DNA of 63,407 bases. It comes from Chloroflexota bacterium. Its GTDB lineage: Bacteria > Chloroflexota > Anaerolineae > Aggregatilineales > Phototrophicaceae. Shown here piece after piece: positions 7,336 to 15,666 of this stretch; positions within the stretch are counted from its first letter, which is position 1; each line of letters starts with the position of its first letter. The notes under the pieces are model-generated. The model was not told the origin of the DNA and ran no database searches. It saw only the letters and a list, made by a program, of their open reading frames with translations. The DNA lies in assembly GCA_016223085.1 (NCBI GenBank), contig JACRPS010000019.1, forward strand, positions 1 through 63,407, in the 5' to 3' direction. A program made the position numbers and the translations under genes.

Positions 7336-7406
7336 CTATCCGTAAACCTCTTTTATTTGTCGGTAGGGGCACGGCATGCCGTGCCCCTACGAAGGGTTTA
7401 TGGATA
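7336..7406. repeat. Palindromic element A, full-length copy
   Basis: Same structure as the 6233 copy but in the opposite orientation (CTATCCGTAAACCTC outer arm first). The core is at 7363-7390. It begins 17 bp after the URO-D stop, so that gene is bracketed by two inverted copies. Confidence 0.9.
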
Positions 7407-7409
7407 ACA

Positions 7410-7720
7410 CTTAACGCAAAGGCGCGAAGAAGCAAAGACGCAGAGAGAAGATTCAACGCAAAGGGGAAGGCTGTCGGGACACCGCGTCGGCGTGTCCCAT
7501 GGTTCGCGTCACCAGCGCCCTCAAGGCGCTATCGAAAACACACGTTCGCCTTGCAGCCCCTTCAGCGACCGGAGGAAGTCCCTTTAGGGATGGGCTTGGT
7601 GTTCCGACAGCCGGGAGGTTTTAACTCCCGGCGAAATGCAGCGCAGAAGGCTTATCCCGGCACACAATGGGATACCGCGCCGCCATGCCCCTGCTTTTGT
7701 GATGTTTTTCACTACCGGAT
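7410..7720 (-). repeat. Intergenic region with element B copy and AACGCAAAGGCGC repeat
   Basis: Positions 7410-7465 hold AACGCAAAGG-type direct repeats (AACGCAAAGGCGCGAAG, AAGACGCAGAG, AACGCAAAGG). About 7505-7660 is a reverse-orientation relative of the hairpin cluster upstream of the Y1 transposase: it shares CTGAAGGGGCTG and GCGCCTT...GCGC when read on the minus strand, and has hairpins AGTCCCTTTAGGGA and GCCGGGAGG-TTTTAA-CTCCCGGC. No convincing gene is present. Confidence 0.55.
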
Positions 7721-7786
7721 TTGTGCGGCTTCATTTATCATGGAATTAAACTTTTTTTGAAATGGAACCCCCTTGCGAGGCTTCTC

Positions 7787-9076
7787 ATGTCCGACCGCTT
7801 CTCCCTGCGCTGGCTGCGTTCCGCTTCGTCGGTCCGGTCCATTGTCCTCATCTGGCTGGCCTGGCTGGTGGTGCTGCTGGCGTTCCAGACGTTTGTCACC
7901 CGCCGCCTCCAACTGGCGCGCCCGGATTACGCCCTGCTGTGGACGCGCAGCGAAACGGACTTCGGCGCGCAGCGCGGTAAACCCTACCTGAACGACCCGT
8001 TTATGAACGGTCAGGTGTCGTGGGATTCCGAATTTTATCTCTCGATTGCGACGGTTGGTTATGATGATCCCGCCGTGCGGGCGATTCTGCCCGACGTGCC
8101 TGGCGCTGAACTGTCGAATCGGCGGGATGCCTCGGTGCTGCGCGAACCGCTGTCGCTGAATTACGCCTTCTTTCCGCTGTACCCTTACGTAACGCGTCTC
8201 GTCGCCGCGCCGCTGACGCTGCTCGGTCTGACGCCGGTCGCCACGTCCACGCTGGCGGGGGTGATCGTGTCGCTGCTGGGGACGCTGGCCGCCATGCTGG
8301 CGCTGTACGATCTCACCCGCGACCGGCTGGCGGACGCGGGCGGTTTGCGCGCCGCGTTTTATCTGGTGGTGTTCCCGTCCGGCTTTTTCCTGGCGCAGGT
8401 GTATAGCGAAGGGCTGTTTGTCGGGCTGGCGTTTACGTCACTGGCGCTCATCCGGCGCAATCATCTGCTGGCGGCGGGAATACTGGCGGCGCTGGCGGTG
8501 TGGACGCGGGCAGTTGGCGTGGCGCTGGTGCTGCCGCTGGCGCTGGCGTGGTCGCAGCCGGCGCGGGGTGCCGGTTGGTTGACGCTCAGCCGCGAACGGC
8601 TGGCTGGCGCGGTGGGGGTGCTGCTGCCGCTGGCGGCGTATCTCGTTTGGAACGCGACGCTAGGCGCGTCGTTCCATGCCGTCGAAGATGGGTACTTCGC
8701 GCGCGGGGCGCTGCTGGTGGAACAGTCGGTGCAGGCCTGGTCGGATGCGCTGAAGCTGGTTGGCGGCGCGAATCCGCAGACCGCCGCTTACTACACGCTT
8801 GAATTCGCCAGTATGGCGCTCGCGCTGGTGGCGTGCCTGTTCACGCTTCCCCGCTATCCGGGTGTGGCGTTGTTCGGGCTGGCTGTGCTGGCGATCTCCT
8901 TCACCAGCGGCGTCCCCCAGAGTATGATTCGGTATGTGGTGGCCGTGCCTTCGATTTATATCCTGCTGGCGTGGTTCGGTCGAAGCCCGGCCTTCGACCG
9001 TAGCTGGAGCCTGATAAGCATCCTGTTACTGGGCCTACTGGCGACCCTGTTCACCTTTGATATGTGGGTGGCCTGA
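7787..9076 (+). CDS. Multi-pass membrane mannosyltransferase-like protein (PIG-V/Gpi18-like)
   Basis: A 429-residue protein with about ten hydrophobic helices. After the first membrane segment, a large outside loop contains VSWDSEFYLSIA and then YAFFPLYPYVTR, matching the W-D-x-x-x-Y and FFPLYP pattern of PIG-V-type dolichyl-phosphate-mannose-dependent transferases (GT-C fold, catalytic Asp in the first loop). The start at 7787 follows a GCGAGG-like site; an upstream TTG would add 22 residues. The likely job is to add a sugar to an envelope lipid or protein on the outer face of the membrane. The acceptor is unknown. Confidence 0.7.
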   Translation: MSDRFSLRWLRSASSVRSIVLIWLAWLVVLLAFQTFVTRRLQLARPDYALLWTRSETDFGAQRGKPYLNDPFMNGQVSWDSEFYLSIATVGYDDPAVRAILPDVPGAELSNRRDASVLREPLSLNYAFFPLYPYVTRLVAAPLTLLGLTPVATSTLAGVIVSLLGTLAAMLALYDLTRDRLADAGGLRAAFYLVVFPSGFFLAQVYSEGLFVGLAFTSLALIRRNHLLAAGILAALAVWTRAVGVALVLPLALAWSQPARGAGWLTLSRERLAGAVGVLLPLAAYLVWNATLGASFHAVEDGYFARGALLVEQSVQAWSDALKLVGGANPQTAAYYTLEFASMALALVACLFTLPRYPGVALFGLAVLAISFTSGVPQSMIRYVVAVPSIYILLAWFGRSPAFDRSWSLISILLLGLLATLFTFDMWVA

Positions 9077-9095
9077 CCCCGCCGGGAAGCGCGGT

Positions 9096-9290
9096 TTAGT
9101 GGCTCTTAAACGCGCGTGTGCTGCCGCTGTCACCGGCGACGGGCACGACGGCGGAGTTGTACACCCGCGTGCCACAGTGAACGCAGATTTTTTCGTTACC
9201 GACGTAGTGCCACAGCGCCGGCGTTTTGTGGCAGTACTTGCAGGTGGACTTCAGCGTTTCAGCGTAATGTTTGGTAACGTGACGGTACAT
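9096..9290 (-). CDS. Small zinc-ribbon protein
   Basis: A 64-residue protein with two CxxC knuckles, CKYC (about 17-20) and CVHC (about 36-39), spaced as in a zinc ribbon. The tail is short and polar. AGGGAAG lies about ten bases before the start. It is transcribed away from prmC. No enzyme domain; the role is unknown. Confidence 0.6.
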   Translation of the reverse strand: MYRHVTKHYAETLKSTCKYCHKTPALWHYVGNEKICVHCGTRVYNSAVVPVAGDSGSTRAFKSH

Positions 9291-9434
9291 TGTTGTGTTT
9301 CTTCCCTATACTTCCGGTCATTCGACCTTACAATAACATCATTCGGCTTGCTTTTTCCTTAAGCAAAGCCCACAACAAAGATACGGCACGCCCTGTAAGA
9401 AAGTGCTAAGAACACGTTATAGCTGGATTAAAAG

Positions 9435-10265
9435 ATGACTGAACGGCTTACAATCGCCCAGTCCCTGCAACTGGCGCGAGGGCGGCTTGAAGCAACCGAC
9501 GCGCAGGCGCTGCTGGGCGCGGTGCTGGGGGTTGACCGTGCCTTCCTGCTGGCGCACCCGGAACAGCCGCTGACCGACACGCAGGCGGCGCAGTATGCCG
9601 CGTGGCTGGAACGCGCTGCCGCCGGCGAGCCACTGGCGTACCTGCTGGGGCGGCGCGCGTTTTACGACCGCGACTTCATCGTCACGCCGGACGTGCTGGT
9701 GCCGCGACCCGAAACCGAACTGCTGCTGGAAGCCGCGCTGGCCTTCGCCCGGCAGCGGCCAATGTTAACGGCGGTGGATGTTGGCACGGGCAGCGGCGCG
9801 CTGGCGGTCACGCTGGCGGCCAATGTGCCGTCAGCACGGGTTTACGCGACCGACATCAGCCCGGCGGCGCTGGACGTTGCCCGGCGCAATGCCGCCTTGC
9901 ACAGCGTCAGCATCACGTTTCTGCATGGTGATCTGCTGCAACCCCTGATCGCACACAACATTTACGTTGAACTGCTGCTGGCGAACCTGCCGTATATCGC
10001 CAGCGATGATCTGCCGCACCTCGCCGTAAGCCGCCATGAACCGCGTCTGGCGCTGGACGGCGGCGCGGACGGTCTCGATCTGGTGCAGCGGCTGCTGACG
10101 CAGGCCCCTTCCGTATGCCATCCCGGCGCGCTCCTGCTGCTGGAAATCGGCGCGGAGCAGGGCGCGGCGGCGCTGGCGCTGGCGCGGCAGGCCTTCCCGC
10201 AGGCCGACATTCAGCTTATCCGGGACTATGCCGGTCACGAGCGGATGGTGAGAATGGTGACGTAG
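9435..10265 (+). CDS. prmC: Release-factor glutamine N5-methyltransferase
   Basis: A 276-residue SAM-dependent methyltransferase that modifies the GGQ glutamine of RF1/RF2. It has an N-terminal helical substrate domain, then the SAM-binding DVGTGSGALAVTLA (about 114-127) and YATDIS. The catalytic motif, NPPY in most PrmC, reads NLPY here (184-187), a substitution tolerated in this family. The C-terminus has the usual HERMVRM. No prfA lies next to it. No clear Shine-Dalgarno is seen before the chosen ATG. Confidence 0.85.
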   Translation: MTERLTIAQSLQLARGRLEATDAQALLGAVLGVDRAFLLAHPEQPLTDTQAAQYAAWLERAAAGEPLAYLLGRRAFYDRDFIVTPDVLVPRPETELLLEAALAFARQRPMLTAVDVGTGSGALAVTLAANVPSARVYATDISPAALDVARRNAALHSVSITFLHGDLLQPLIAHNIYVELLLANLPYIASDDLPHLAVSRHEPRLALDGGADGLDLVQRLLTQAPSVCHPGALLLLEIGAEQGAAALALARQAFPQADIQLIRDYAGHERMVRMVT

Positions 10266-10289
10266 GGACAGGATATATCCCGTCCCTGC
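10262..10289. repeat. Palindrome of element A type, diverged
   Basis: GTAGGGACAGGATA and its near mirror overlap the prmC stop codon. It has the same outer sequence and 28-bp length as the core family with a different centre. Confidence 0.65.
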
Positions 10290-10319
10290 TTATCCCCCAA
10301 CCAACTTCTACCCAAACCC

Positions 10320-10334
10320 GAACGGTTTGCGTTC
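10320..10334. promoter_or_regulatory. Inverted repeat upstream of the LexA-type HTH gene
   Basis: GAAC-N7-GTTC lies about 70 bp before the HTH gene, with a further GTTC at 10345 and a TATAGT at 10362. It could be an operator for a LexA-like protein, possibly the gene's own product. This is an inference only. Confidence 0.3.
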
Positions 10335-10404
10335 TCGAAAAATTGTTCTAAACTGTGATAGTATAGTCATCCGTTTGATTCTTGTTACACCGTTCGGAGG
10401 TCTG

Positions 10405-10620
10405 GTGGACGAGCAAACTGTTTACGCCGTGTATGCGTTCATCCGGGTCTACATCCGCGAGTGGGGTTACGCGCCCAGCATCCGCGAAATCGCGCGCGCC
10501 TGTTATATTTCGCCCGGCAATGTTTACCGTTATCTGGATAAGCTGGAAGGCAAGGGATTGATCGAACGGCAGCCGGGGGTGGCGCGCAGTATCCGGCTGC
10601 TGGTAGATGAACAGGCGTAG
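10405..10620 (+). CDS. LexA-type winged-helix DNA-binding protein (no protease domain)
   Basis: 71 residues matching the LexA N-terminal DNA-binding domain: VYAFIRVYIREWGYAPSIRE, then ACYISPGNVYRYLDKLEGKGLIER as the recognition helix and wing. The C-terminal S24 autoprotease domain is absent, so it cannot be cleaved like LexA. The GTG at 10405 is taken as start because GGAGG ends four bases before it; the frame is open further upstream. Small LexA-DBD proteins of this kind act as stand-alone repressors. Its stop overlaps a palindromic repeat. Confidence 0.7.
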   Translation: MDEQTVYAVYAFIRVYIREWGYAPSIREIARACYISPGNVYRYLDKLEGKGLIERQPGVARSIRLLVDEQA

Positions 10621-10645
10621 GGGCGCACGGCTGTTGCGCCCCTGC
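10617..10645. repeat. Palindrome of element A type between convergent genes
   Basis: GTAGGGGCGCACGG and its mirror overlap the HTH gene's stop and end seven bases before the glycosyltransferase stop. It may act as a bidirectional terminator. Confidence 0.65.
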
Positions 10646-10651
10646 AGAGGA

Positions 10652-11914
10652 TTACGCCGTTTCAGCCTGAGCGACCCCCAGCCGCTGCCGGATGATGGCA
10701 ACAGCTCGCCCAACGCCATCCTCCGCGCGCAGTTTTTGCCCCAGTTCCGCCGCCCGCTGCTGCATGGCAGTATCGCTGGCTGCCGCCCTGATCGCTTCCG
10801 CCAGACGGTCGGCAGTAAGTTGCTTCTGCGGTATCGGCTGCGGCCCGACGCCCAGATCAGCGACCCGCTGCCCCCAGAAGAACTGGTCGCCCATAAACGG
10901 ACAGATGATGCTTGGTCTGCCTGCTCGCAGACCGGCTGCCGTTGTGCCTGCGCCGCCGTGATGCACGACCGCTGCCACGCGCGGGAACAGCCAGTCGTGC
11001 GGCGCTTCCTGCAGCGCGAACACGGTCGGCGGTAAATCCGCCGCTTTCAGTCCGCCCCAGCCGGTCGCCAGCAGACCGCGCTGCCCCGTCTGCGCCAGGG
11101 CTTCCAGCGCGATCCGCGCTTTTGCCTCCGGCTGCGTGCCGGTCATGCTGCCAAAGCCGATGTATACCGGCGGCGCGCCGGCATCGAGAAAACGTACCAG
11201 ATCGGCGGGTGGCTGCCAGTCGTCGCGCCGGTCGAGAAACCAGTAGCCGGTGGCGACTGCCGTTTCCGGCCAGTCCGGCGGCGTCGGCACGACGTAGGCG
11301 CTGTAGCTGTAAAGCGTTGGCATTGGCCTGCCATCCGGCGCGGTTGTTTCACCCGCAAGGCGCGAACGCGGCGGCAGCCCCAGCACTTCCTTGCGCCAGG
11401 CGTTGACTGTGCCCATGTACGGCGCGCTTAACAGCGGCAGCATGGCGTATGTCAGGCGGTTGAACCAGCCGCCCAGCCGCAGGTTAAAAACCGGGTTCGG
11501 GAAGGCGCTGGTCGGCGTATACATCGGCAGCGGCAGGCTGAGAAACACCGGCACGCCCAGCTTTTCCCCCAGGTGATAGCCCGCCAGCGTCTTGGGATGG
11601 TAGATGATCGCGTCCGCGCCCGGCGCCGCTGCCCAGGCGTCGTTGAGCATCCGGCGGATGATCGGCTGCACCTGCTTCATCAGTTCCAGCTTGCTGCCGC
11701 CTTCGACGGCGGCGCGCCCCATTTTGGTGTCCGCCAGCCGGATGAGGCCGTCGTCCATGTGGGCGTATTTGAGGCCGTAATCGGTGACAAACGATGCGTA
11801 GCTGCTGGCCGTACACAGCGTCACAGCAAAGCCGGCAGCTTGCAGGCCGCGTCCCAGCGCCACAAACGGCTGCACGTCCCCGCGTGACCCGATGGTGAGG
11901 ATGAGGATTTTCAT
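10652..11914 (-). CDS. UGT-like glycosyltransferase (GT1, sterol-glucosyltransferase type)
   Basis: A 420-residue GT-B fold enzyme. The N-terminus MKILILTIGSRGDVQPF is the acceptor-side signature of the MGT/UGT80 group, and the C-terminal half carries the nucleotide-sugar region PHDWLFPRVAAVVHHGGAGTT (about 322-342, the HHGGAGTT motif) with PFMGDQFFWGQRV. Such enzymes glycosylate lipids, sterols or hydrophobic small molecules. The start codon overlaps the stop of the upstream regulator (ATGA), so the two form an operon and the regulator probably controls this enzyme. Confidence 0.85.
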   Translation of the reverse strand: MKILILTIGSRGDVQPFVALGRGLQAAGFAVTLCTASSYASFVTDYGLKYAHMDDGLIRLADTKMGRAAVEGGSKLELMKQVQPIIRRMLNDAWAAAPGADAIIYHPKTLAGYHLGEKLGVPVFLSLPLPMYTPTSAFPNPVFNLRLGGWFNRLTYAMLPLLSAPYMGTVNAWRKEVLGLPPRSRLAGETTAPDGRPMPTLYSYSAYVVPTPPDWPETAVATGYWFLDRRDDWQPPADLVRFLDAGAPPVYIGFGSMTGTQPEAKARIALEALAQTGQRGLLATGWGGLKAADLPPTVFALQEAPHDWLFPRVAAVVHHGGAGTTAAGLRAGRPSIICPFMGDQFFWGQRVADLGVGPQPIPQKQLTADRLAEAIRAAASDTAMQQRAAELGQKLRAEDGVGRAVAIIRQRLGVAQAETA

Positions 11915-12381
11915 TCGCCGTATCCTTTCGCCTTCTTTTCCTGCTGCCAGCCATCCAGCAGCTTCGGGAATTCACGTTCCAGATAGCCGTTTACGTCGCG
12001 CATGAGTTCAAGGCGGCGGCGCTGGTCCGGCGGTTCGTCCGCCAGCAGCGTGAGGCCGTGTTCTGCCAGTTCGCGCAGTTCGGTGACGAGGTGCATCCGC
12101 GCTTTAAACGACCAGATCCACAGATCGGGCGCCAGCCGGTAATAATCGCGGCGCTCGCCAGGGCGGGTGAAACGCTGGATGAGGGACGCCTGTTCCAGCA
12201 TCCGCAGTGATGTGCTGATCGAACTTTTGCTGGCTTGCAGCGCGTCCACGATGTCGGTCATGGTTTGCTGCGGCGGGTCGCAAATCAGCAGCCAGCCGAT
12301 GATGCGTCCGGCCATTCGCGTCAGACCGATCTTCTCAAAGTACAGGCCGCAGTCTTCAACAAATTGCTGCTGGTTGTCCAT
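11911..12381 (-). CDS. GbsR/MarR-type transcriptional regulator
   Basis: 156 residues with a winged-helix domain of the GbsR/MarR group: GLTRMAGRIIGWLLICDPPQQT, then SKSSISTSLRMLEQASLIQRF as recognition helix and wing, followed by long C-terminal helices for dimerisation. It overlaps the glycosyltransferase gene by four bases and lies first in the operon. GbsR-like proteins sense osmolytes or envelope-active compounds, and control of the adjoining glycosyltransferase is inferred from gene order. Confidence 0.75.
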   Translation of the reverse strand: MDNQQQFVEDCGLYFEKIGLTRMAGRIIGWLLICDPPQQTMTDIVDALQASKSSISTSLRMLEQASLIQRFTRPGERRDYYRLAPDLWIWSFKARMHLVTELRELAEHGLTLLADEPPDQRRRLELMRDVNGYLEREFPKLLDGWQQEKKAKGYGE

Positions 12382-12442
12382 GTGGTTTTCCCGTATGGTC
12401 GGGCCGCACCGCCGTGCGCCCCATGCGTACCCGGTTAAGAAC

Positions 12443-12514
12443 CTGTCCGTAAACCGTTTTTATTTGCCAGTAGGGGCACGGCATGCCGTGCCCCTGCGAA
12501 GGGTTTATGGACAG
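12443..12514. repeat. Palindromic element A, full-length copy
   Basis: Outer arms CTGTCCGTAAACC and GGTTTATGGACAG with core at 12470-12497. It lies 62 bp upstream of the GbsR/MarR gene and is among the few copies at a 5' side. Confidence 0.9.
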
Positions 12515-12589
12515 ACACGAAGCGTGATGCGCCGCCAGGGCTTCACTCAGGGGACAGCCGTCCCCATTCAGAAGAAAGCCCTCTGGCCT

Positions 12590-12700
12590 CATGATCCCAG
12601 TAAGCCGGCTTCTAGCAGGCTGAAGCACATGGCTCACTCGTCCTGCCAGCCACCTTCCAGGTGGCTTTTGCCCTTCAGCCGTCCGGCTTTCAGCGTCCGG
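12590..12700 (-). repeat. Element B copy (GCCACCTGGAAGGTGGC hairpin type)
   Basis: On the minus strand, an AAAAGCCACCTGGAAGGTGGCT hairpin is followed by GTGAGC and CTTCAGCCTGCT...AAGC.GGCTTAC. The same order of motifs recurs on the plus strand at 56545-56625, so this is a dispersed repeat. Confidence 0.65.
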
Positions 12701-12998
12701 CGCGGCCAACCGAAAACTTATACCTCTACCATAACTCACCACCAGCATATCCGGTTCGGTTTGTTCTGTCAATACCGAACAGGCCGAAAATAACAAACAA
12801 AGGCAGACTGGTCTCCGAAAAGAAAAACAAATGTTTAAACAAAAGTTCACCCCCTTGTAGAACTTTTGTGCTAATCTATAAACAGTCACCGGCCACTGCG
12901 CTCGGCGGCGCGGGCGGCAACCAGAGGCACGGCGCCGCGTTCCGCCACTAGCCGGACGGCGAGTCCGCCAGCGCGGGCCGGTACAGTATTGTCCCATT
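12701..12998. other. Intergenic segment upstream of the terminase pair
   Basis: It holds a perfect 9-bp inverted repeat (CAAAAGTTC at 12840-12848, GAACTTTTG at 12860-12868), a possible promoter across its right arm (TTGTAG at 12855, TATAAA at 12877, 16-bp spacer), and then a very GC-rich stretch (12895-12985) that can fold into several stems. No gene or known RNA is recognised. The inverted repeat overlapping the promoter looks like an operator for the downstream genes. Confidence 0.4.
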
Positions 12999-13027
12999 GT
13001 AGGGGCTTATCGCCGATAAACCCCTAC
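12999..13027. repeat. Palindrome of element A type, diverged centre
   Basis: GTAGGGGCTTATCG and its mirror lie directly upstream of the ribosome site of the small HTH gene. The outer GTAGGGG/CCCCTAC is as in the core family. Confidence 0.6.
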
Positions 13028-13049
13028 ATTGTCTGTTTCAGGAGGCGCG

Positions 13050-13472
13050 ATGTCCCGACGGTACACCGACGACGACCGGCGTCAGGCGCTGGAGTGCCTG
13101 AAGGCCAACGGCGGCAACTGCTGCCAGACGAGCCAGGAAACCGGCATTCCGGTGCGAACACTGCGCACCTGGGCGCGGCAGGCACGGCAGGCCGAGGAAG
13201 CAGCCGATGTGGAACGGGCGCTGGCGCAGATGCGCCAGCGGTTGATAGACAATGTGCTGCGGCTGGCGAACTCGCTGGAAGCCAAGATTGACGACGCGCC
13301 GCTGAACCAGCACGCCAGCGCCCTGGCGCAGTTGGTAGACCGGCTGATTAAGCTGGCCGAAAAGCTGCCGCCGTCCAGTTCCGATGGTGAGATTAGACAG
13401 ATCGAGTATATCTACCCCGATGGCTCAACTCATCATACCCCACCCTGGGCAGACGACGATTCTGAAGTCTAA
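13050..13472 (+). CDS. HTH protein, terminase-small-subunit-like
   Basis: 140 residues. The N-terminal 40 carry a helix-turn-helix (CCQTSQETGIPVRTLRTWARQ) of the type seen in phage terminase small subunits and some transposases; the rest is helical and ends in an acidic tail. AGGAGG is well spaced before the ATG at 13050. The 3' end overlaps the large-subunit-like gene by 53 bp, so the two are translationally coupled, as small and large terminase genes are. No capsid, portal or tail gene is nearby. Confidence 0.65.
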   Translation: MSRRYTDDDRRQALECLKANGGNCCQTSQETGIPVRTLRTWARQARQAEEAADVERALAQMRQRLIDNVLRLANSLEAKIDDAPLNQHASALAQLVDRLIKLAEKLPPSSSDGEIRQIEYIYPDGSTHHTPPWADDDSEV

Positions 13473-14610
13473 GGCGCGCTTCCGTGTCGTTGCCTGTGGC
13501 AGGCGCTTCGGCAAAACGGCGCTCGGCCAGATTGCCATCGTGGAAGCGGCGTCGGAAGGGGCGCGCTGCTGGTGGCTGTCGCCTACTTACAAAATGGCAA
13601 GCCAGGTATGGCGTGACTTAAAGCGCGCCTGCCGGACGCGTGACGAAGTGGAAATCAACAACGACGAGCGCCGGATTGATTTTGTTAAAGGCGGCTGGCT
13701 GGCGATCCGCAGCACCCACAGCGCCGACAACCTGCGCGGCGCGGGTCTGGACCTGGCCGTGCTGGACGAAGCCGCCTTCATGGCGGCGGACGTCTGGCCG
13801 GAAGTGGTGCGCCCCATGCTGCTGGAACGGCAGGGCAAGGCGCTGTTCCTGTCGTCGCCGAACGGGCGCAACTGGTTCTGGGAACTGTTTCAACGGGGAC
13901 TGGACCCGCACGAACCGGAGTGGCAGTCGTTCCACTTCACGTCCTACGACAATCCGCTGATCGCGCCGGCGGAACTGGATGCGATTCGCCGCCAGACGCC
14001 GGAGCGAGTCTGGCAGCAGGAATACCTGGCGCAGTTCAGCGAGGACTCCGGACTGGTGTTTCGCGGCCTGCGCGACGCCGCCACCGCGCCGCCGGACGCC
14101 CAGCCACAGGCCGGAACGCGCTACGTCATCGGCTGCGACTGGGGGCGCAGCGGCGACTACACGGCGCTGGTGGTGCTGGACGCTGACCGCCGGCAGATGG
14201 TCGCCATGGACCGCTTCAATCAAATCAACTGGTCGCTCCAGCGTGGGCGGCTGCGGGCGCTGTACGACCACTGGCAGCCGGTGGTCATCTGGGCGGAGTC
14301 CAACAGCATCGGTTCGGTCAATATCGAGGCGTTGCAGGCGGAAGGGCTGCCGGTGCGCCCGTTTGCCACCACTGTCAAAAGCAAGGGGCCGCTGATCGAA
14401 GACCTGGCGCTGGCGCTGGAACGGCGCGACCTGGCGCTGCTGCCGGACGAAACGCTGCTGCACGAACTGGCGGCCTACAGCCTGGAACGGCTGCCGGGCG
14501 GCACGTACCGCTACAGTGCCCCGCTGGGACAGCACGACGACACCGTGATCGCGCTGGCGCTGGCGTGGCATGGCGTCCGTCATGGCGGTGCTGGTGTGGA
14601 GTTTGTCTAA
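13420..14610 (+). CDS. Terminase-large-subunit-like ATPase/nuclease
   Basis: 396 residues with both terminase activities: Walker A GRRFGKT (27-33), Walker B LAVLDEAAF with Asp116/Glu117, a coupling motif near LFLSSPNG, and an RNase-H-like nuclease domain opening with GCDWGRSGDYTAL (Asp240) and ending with QHDDTVIALALA. In phages this protein packages DNA into proheads. Here the pair stands alone between a glycosyltransferase operon and a stress-protein gene. The ATG at 13420 is preferred because homologues begin near a PHPGQ-like segment; an ATG at 13384 is also in frame. It is intact and has no frameshift, which suggests that it is maintained. Confidence 0.8.
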   Translation: MAQLIIPHPGQTTILKSKARFRVVACGRRFGKTALGQIAIVEAASEGARCWWLSPTYKMASQVWRDLKRACRTRDEVEINNDERRIDFVKGGWLAIRSTHSADNLRGAGLDLAVLDEAAFMAADVWPEVVRPMLLERQGKALFLSSPNGRNWFWELFQRGLDPHEPEWQSFHFTSYDNPLIAPAELDAIRRQTPERVWQQEYLAQFSEDSGLVFRGLRDAATAPPDAQPQAGTRYVIGCDWGRSGDYTALVVLDADRRQMVAMDRFNQINWSLQRGRLRALYDHWQPVVIWAESNSIGSVNIEALQAEGLPVRPFATTVKSKGPLIEDLALALERRDLALLPDETLLHELAAYSLERLPGGTYRYSAPLGQHDDTVIALALAWHGVRHGGAGVEFV

Positions 14611-14724
14611 GCCACCCGTCCTAAAGCGAAGGTATCCACCTGGACTAACGAAAAATCCCCACGCTTACTGTTGTGTCGGCTCGCAAACCGGTTTACCCTG
14701 AAAGCAAATGAGTAAGCCGAGGTT

Positions 14725-14753
14725 GCAGGGACGTGGCACCGCCATGTCCCTGC
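14725..14753. repeat. Palindrome of element A type, diverged
   Basis: GCAGGGACGTGGC and its near mirror lie 33 bp upstream of the stress-protein start. Confidence 0.6.
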
Positions 14754-14785
14754 CAGGTGAGAGGTGTAAAGGAAAGGGTAAAACC

Positions 14786-15589
14786 ATGCGGGAAACGGTT
14801 CTGGCGTTGTATGACGATCTGGAGACTGCCCAGGCTGCCGTGCGCGATCTGGTGGCGGCAGGTTACGAACGCAGCAATATCGGGTTGGCGGTAAATGATT
14901 CGGAAGGCCGCTTCAGCCGCTACGTCCATGCCGGCGATGAGGACGTGGCGGTTAGCCGCCTGGAAGAAGAAGACGTCAGCGGCAGTGAAGGCGCGGGTTT
15001 TGGCGCCATCATCGGCGGCCTGACCGGCATCGTCGCCGGCCTGACGGCGATCACCATCCCTGGCATCGGGCCGATTATCGCGGCAGGGCCGCTGGCGGCG
15101 GCGCTGGGCGGCGCGACCGGTGGTGTTATCGGCGCGGCGGCGGGCGCCGTAACCGGCGGCATCACAGCATCGCTGATCGAAATGGGCGTGCCGGACAACG
15201 AAGCCGATTATTATGCCGAGTCGCTGCGGCGCGGCAGCGCCCTGGTCACGGTGACGGCGGACGAGGACCGGGTGCAGGCCGCGATTGACATTCTGCGGAC
15301 TCACAACCCGTTTGACATCGAACAGCGGGTGACGCAGTGGCGGATGCGCGGCTGGCAGGGGTTTGACCCCAAGTCCGACCCGTACACGGCGGTTGATCTG
15401 GCCGAGGAACGCCAGCACCGCCAGACGTCCGTTACCGATGCGCCGCCGGCATGGAACAACAATGTTGACACGACCAGCCGCGCCTCCACCGACGTGGATC
15501 TGACCACGCGGGAGACGACCGACAGCACCAGCACGCCGCAGTCCTACGCGGTGCGGCGCTACCGCTATCGTGGCGACAGGAGCGAGTAA
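14786..15589 (+). CDS. General-stress-protein-17M-like protein with glycine-zipper segment
   Basis: 267 residues. The N-terminal TVLALYDDLETAQAAVRDLVAAGY fits the GSP17M (YflT-like) domain. A Gly/Ala-rich hydrophobic region (about residues 68-130, GAIIGGLTGIVAGL, AAALGGATGGVIGAAAGAVTGG) resembles a glycine zipper that inserts into or associates with membranes. A second ferredoxin-like half follows (SALVTVTADEDRVQAAIDIL), and a hydrophilic Thr/Ser-rich tail ends the protein. AAAGGAAAGGG precedes the ATG. Related proteins are induced by general stress in other bacteria; the molecular role is not known. Confidence 0.7.
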   Translation: MRETVLALYDDLETAQAAVRDLVAAGYERSNIGLAVNDSEGRFSRYVHAGDEDVAVSRLEEEDVSGSEGAGFGAIIGGLTGIVAGLTAITIPGIGPIIAAGPLAAALGGATGGVIGAAAGAVTGGITASLIEMGVPDNEADYYAESLRRGSALVTVTADEDRVQAAIDILRTHNPFDIEQRVTQWRMRGWQGFDPKSDPYTAVDLAEERQHRQTSVTDAPPAWNNNVDTTSRASTDVDLTTRETTDSTSTPQSYAVRRYRYRGDRSE

Positions 15590-15615
15590 ACTTCCAGCCA
15601 ACACCCCCTGTACAG

Positions 15616-15645
15616 CAGCGCCGGCAGCCCCGGCGCTGTTGTATT
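15616..15645. terminator. Terminator between convergent genes
   Basis: A 9-bp perfect stem CAGCGCCGG / CCGGCGCTG with a 5-nt loop is followed by TTGTATTT. It ends the stress-protein gene and lies in front of the 3' end of the GT4 gene on the other strand. Confidence 0.65.
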
Positions 15646-15666
15646 TCATGGATGGCGCGGCGGCCT

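Noticed and set aside
7551-7760. 69-codon plus-strand open frame between URO-D and the membrane mannosyltransferase
   Set aside because: It runs through the hairpins of the element B copy and has no family resemblance or ribosome site.
13050-14610. Prophage
   Set aside because: Only a terminase-like pair is present. No structural, lysis or integration genes and no attachment sites were found nearby.
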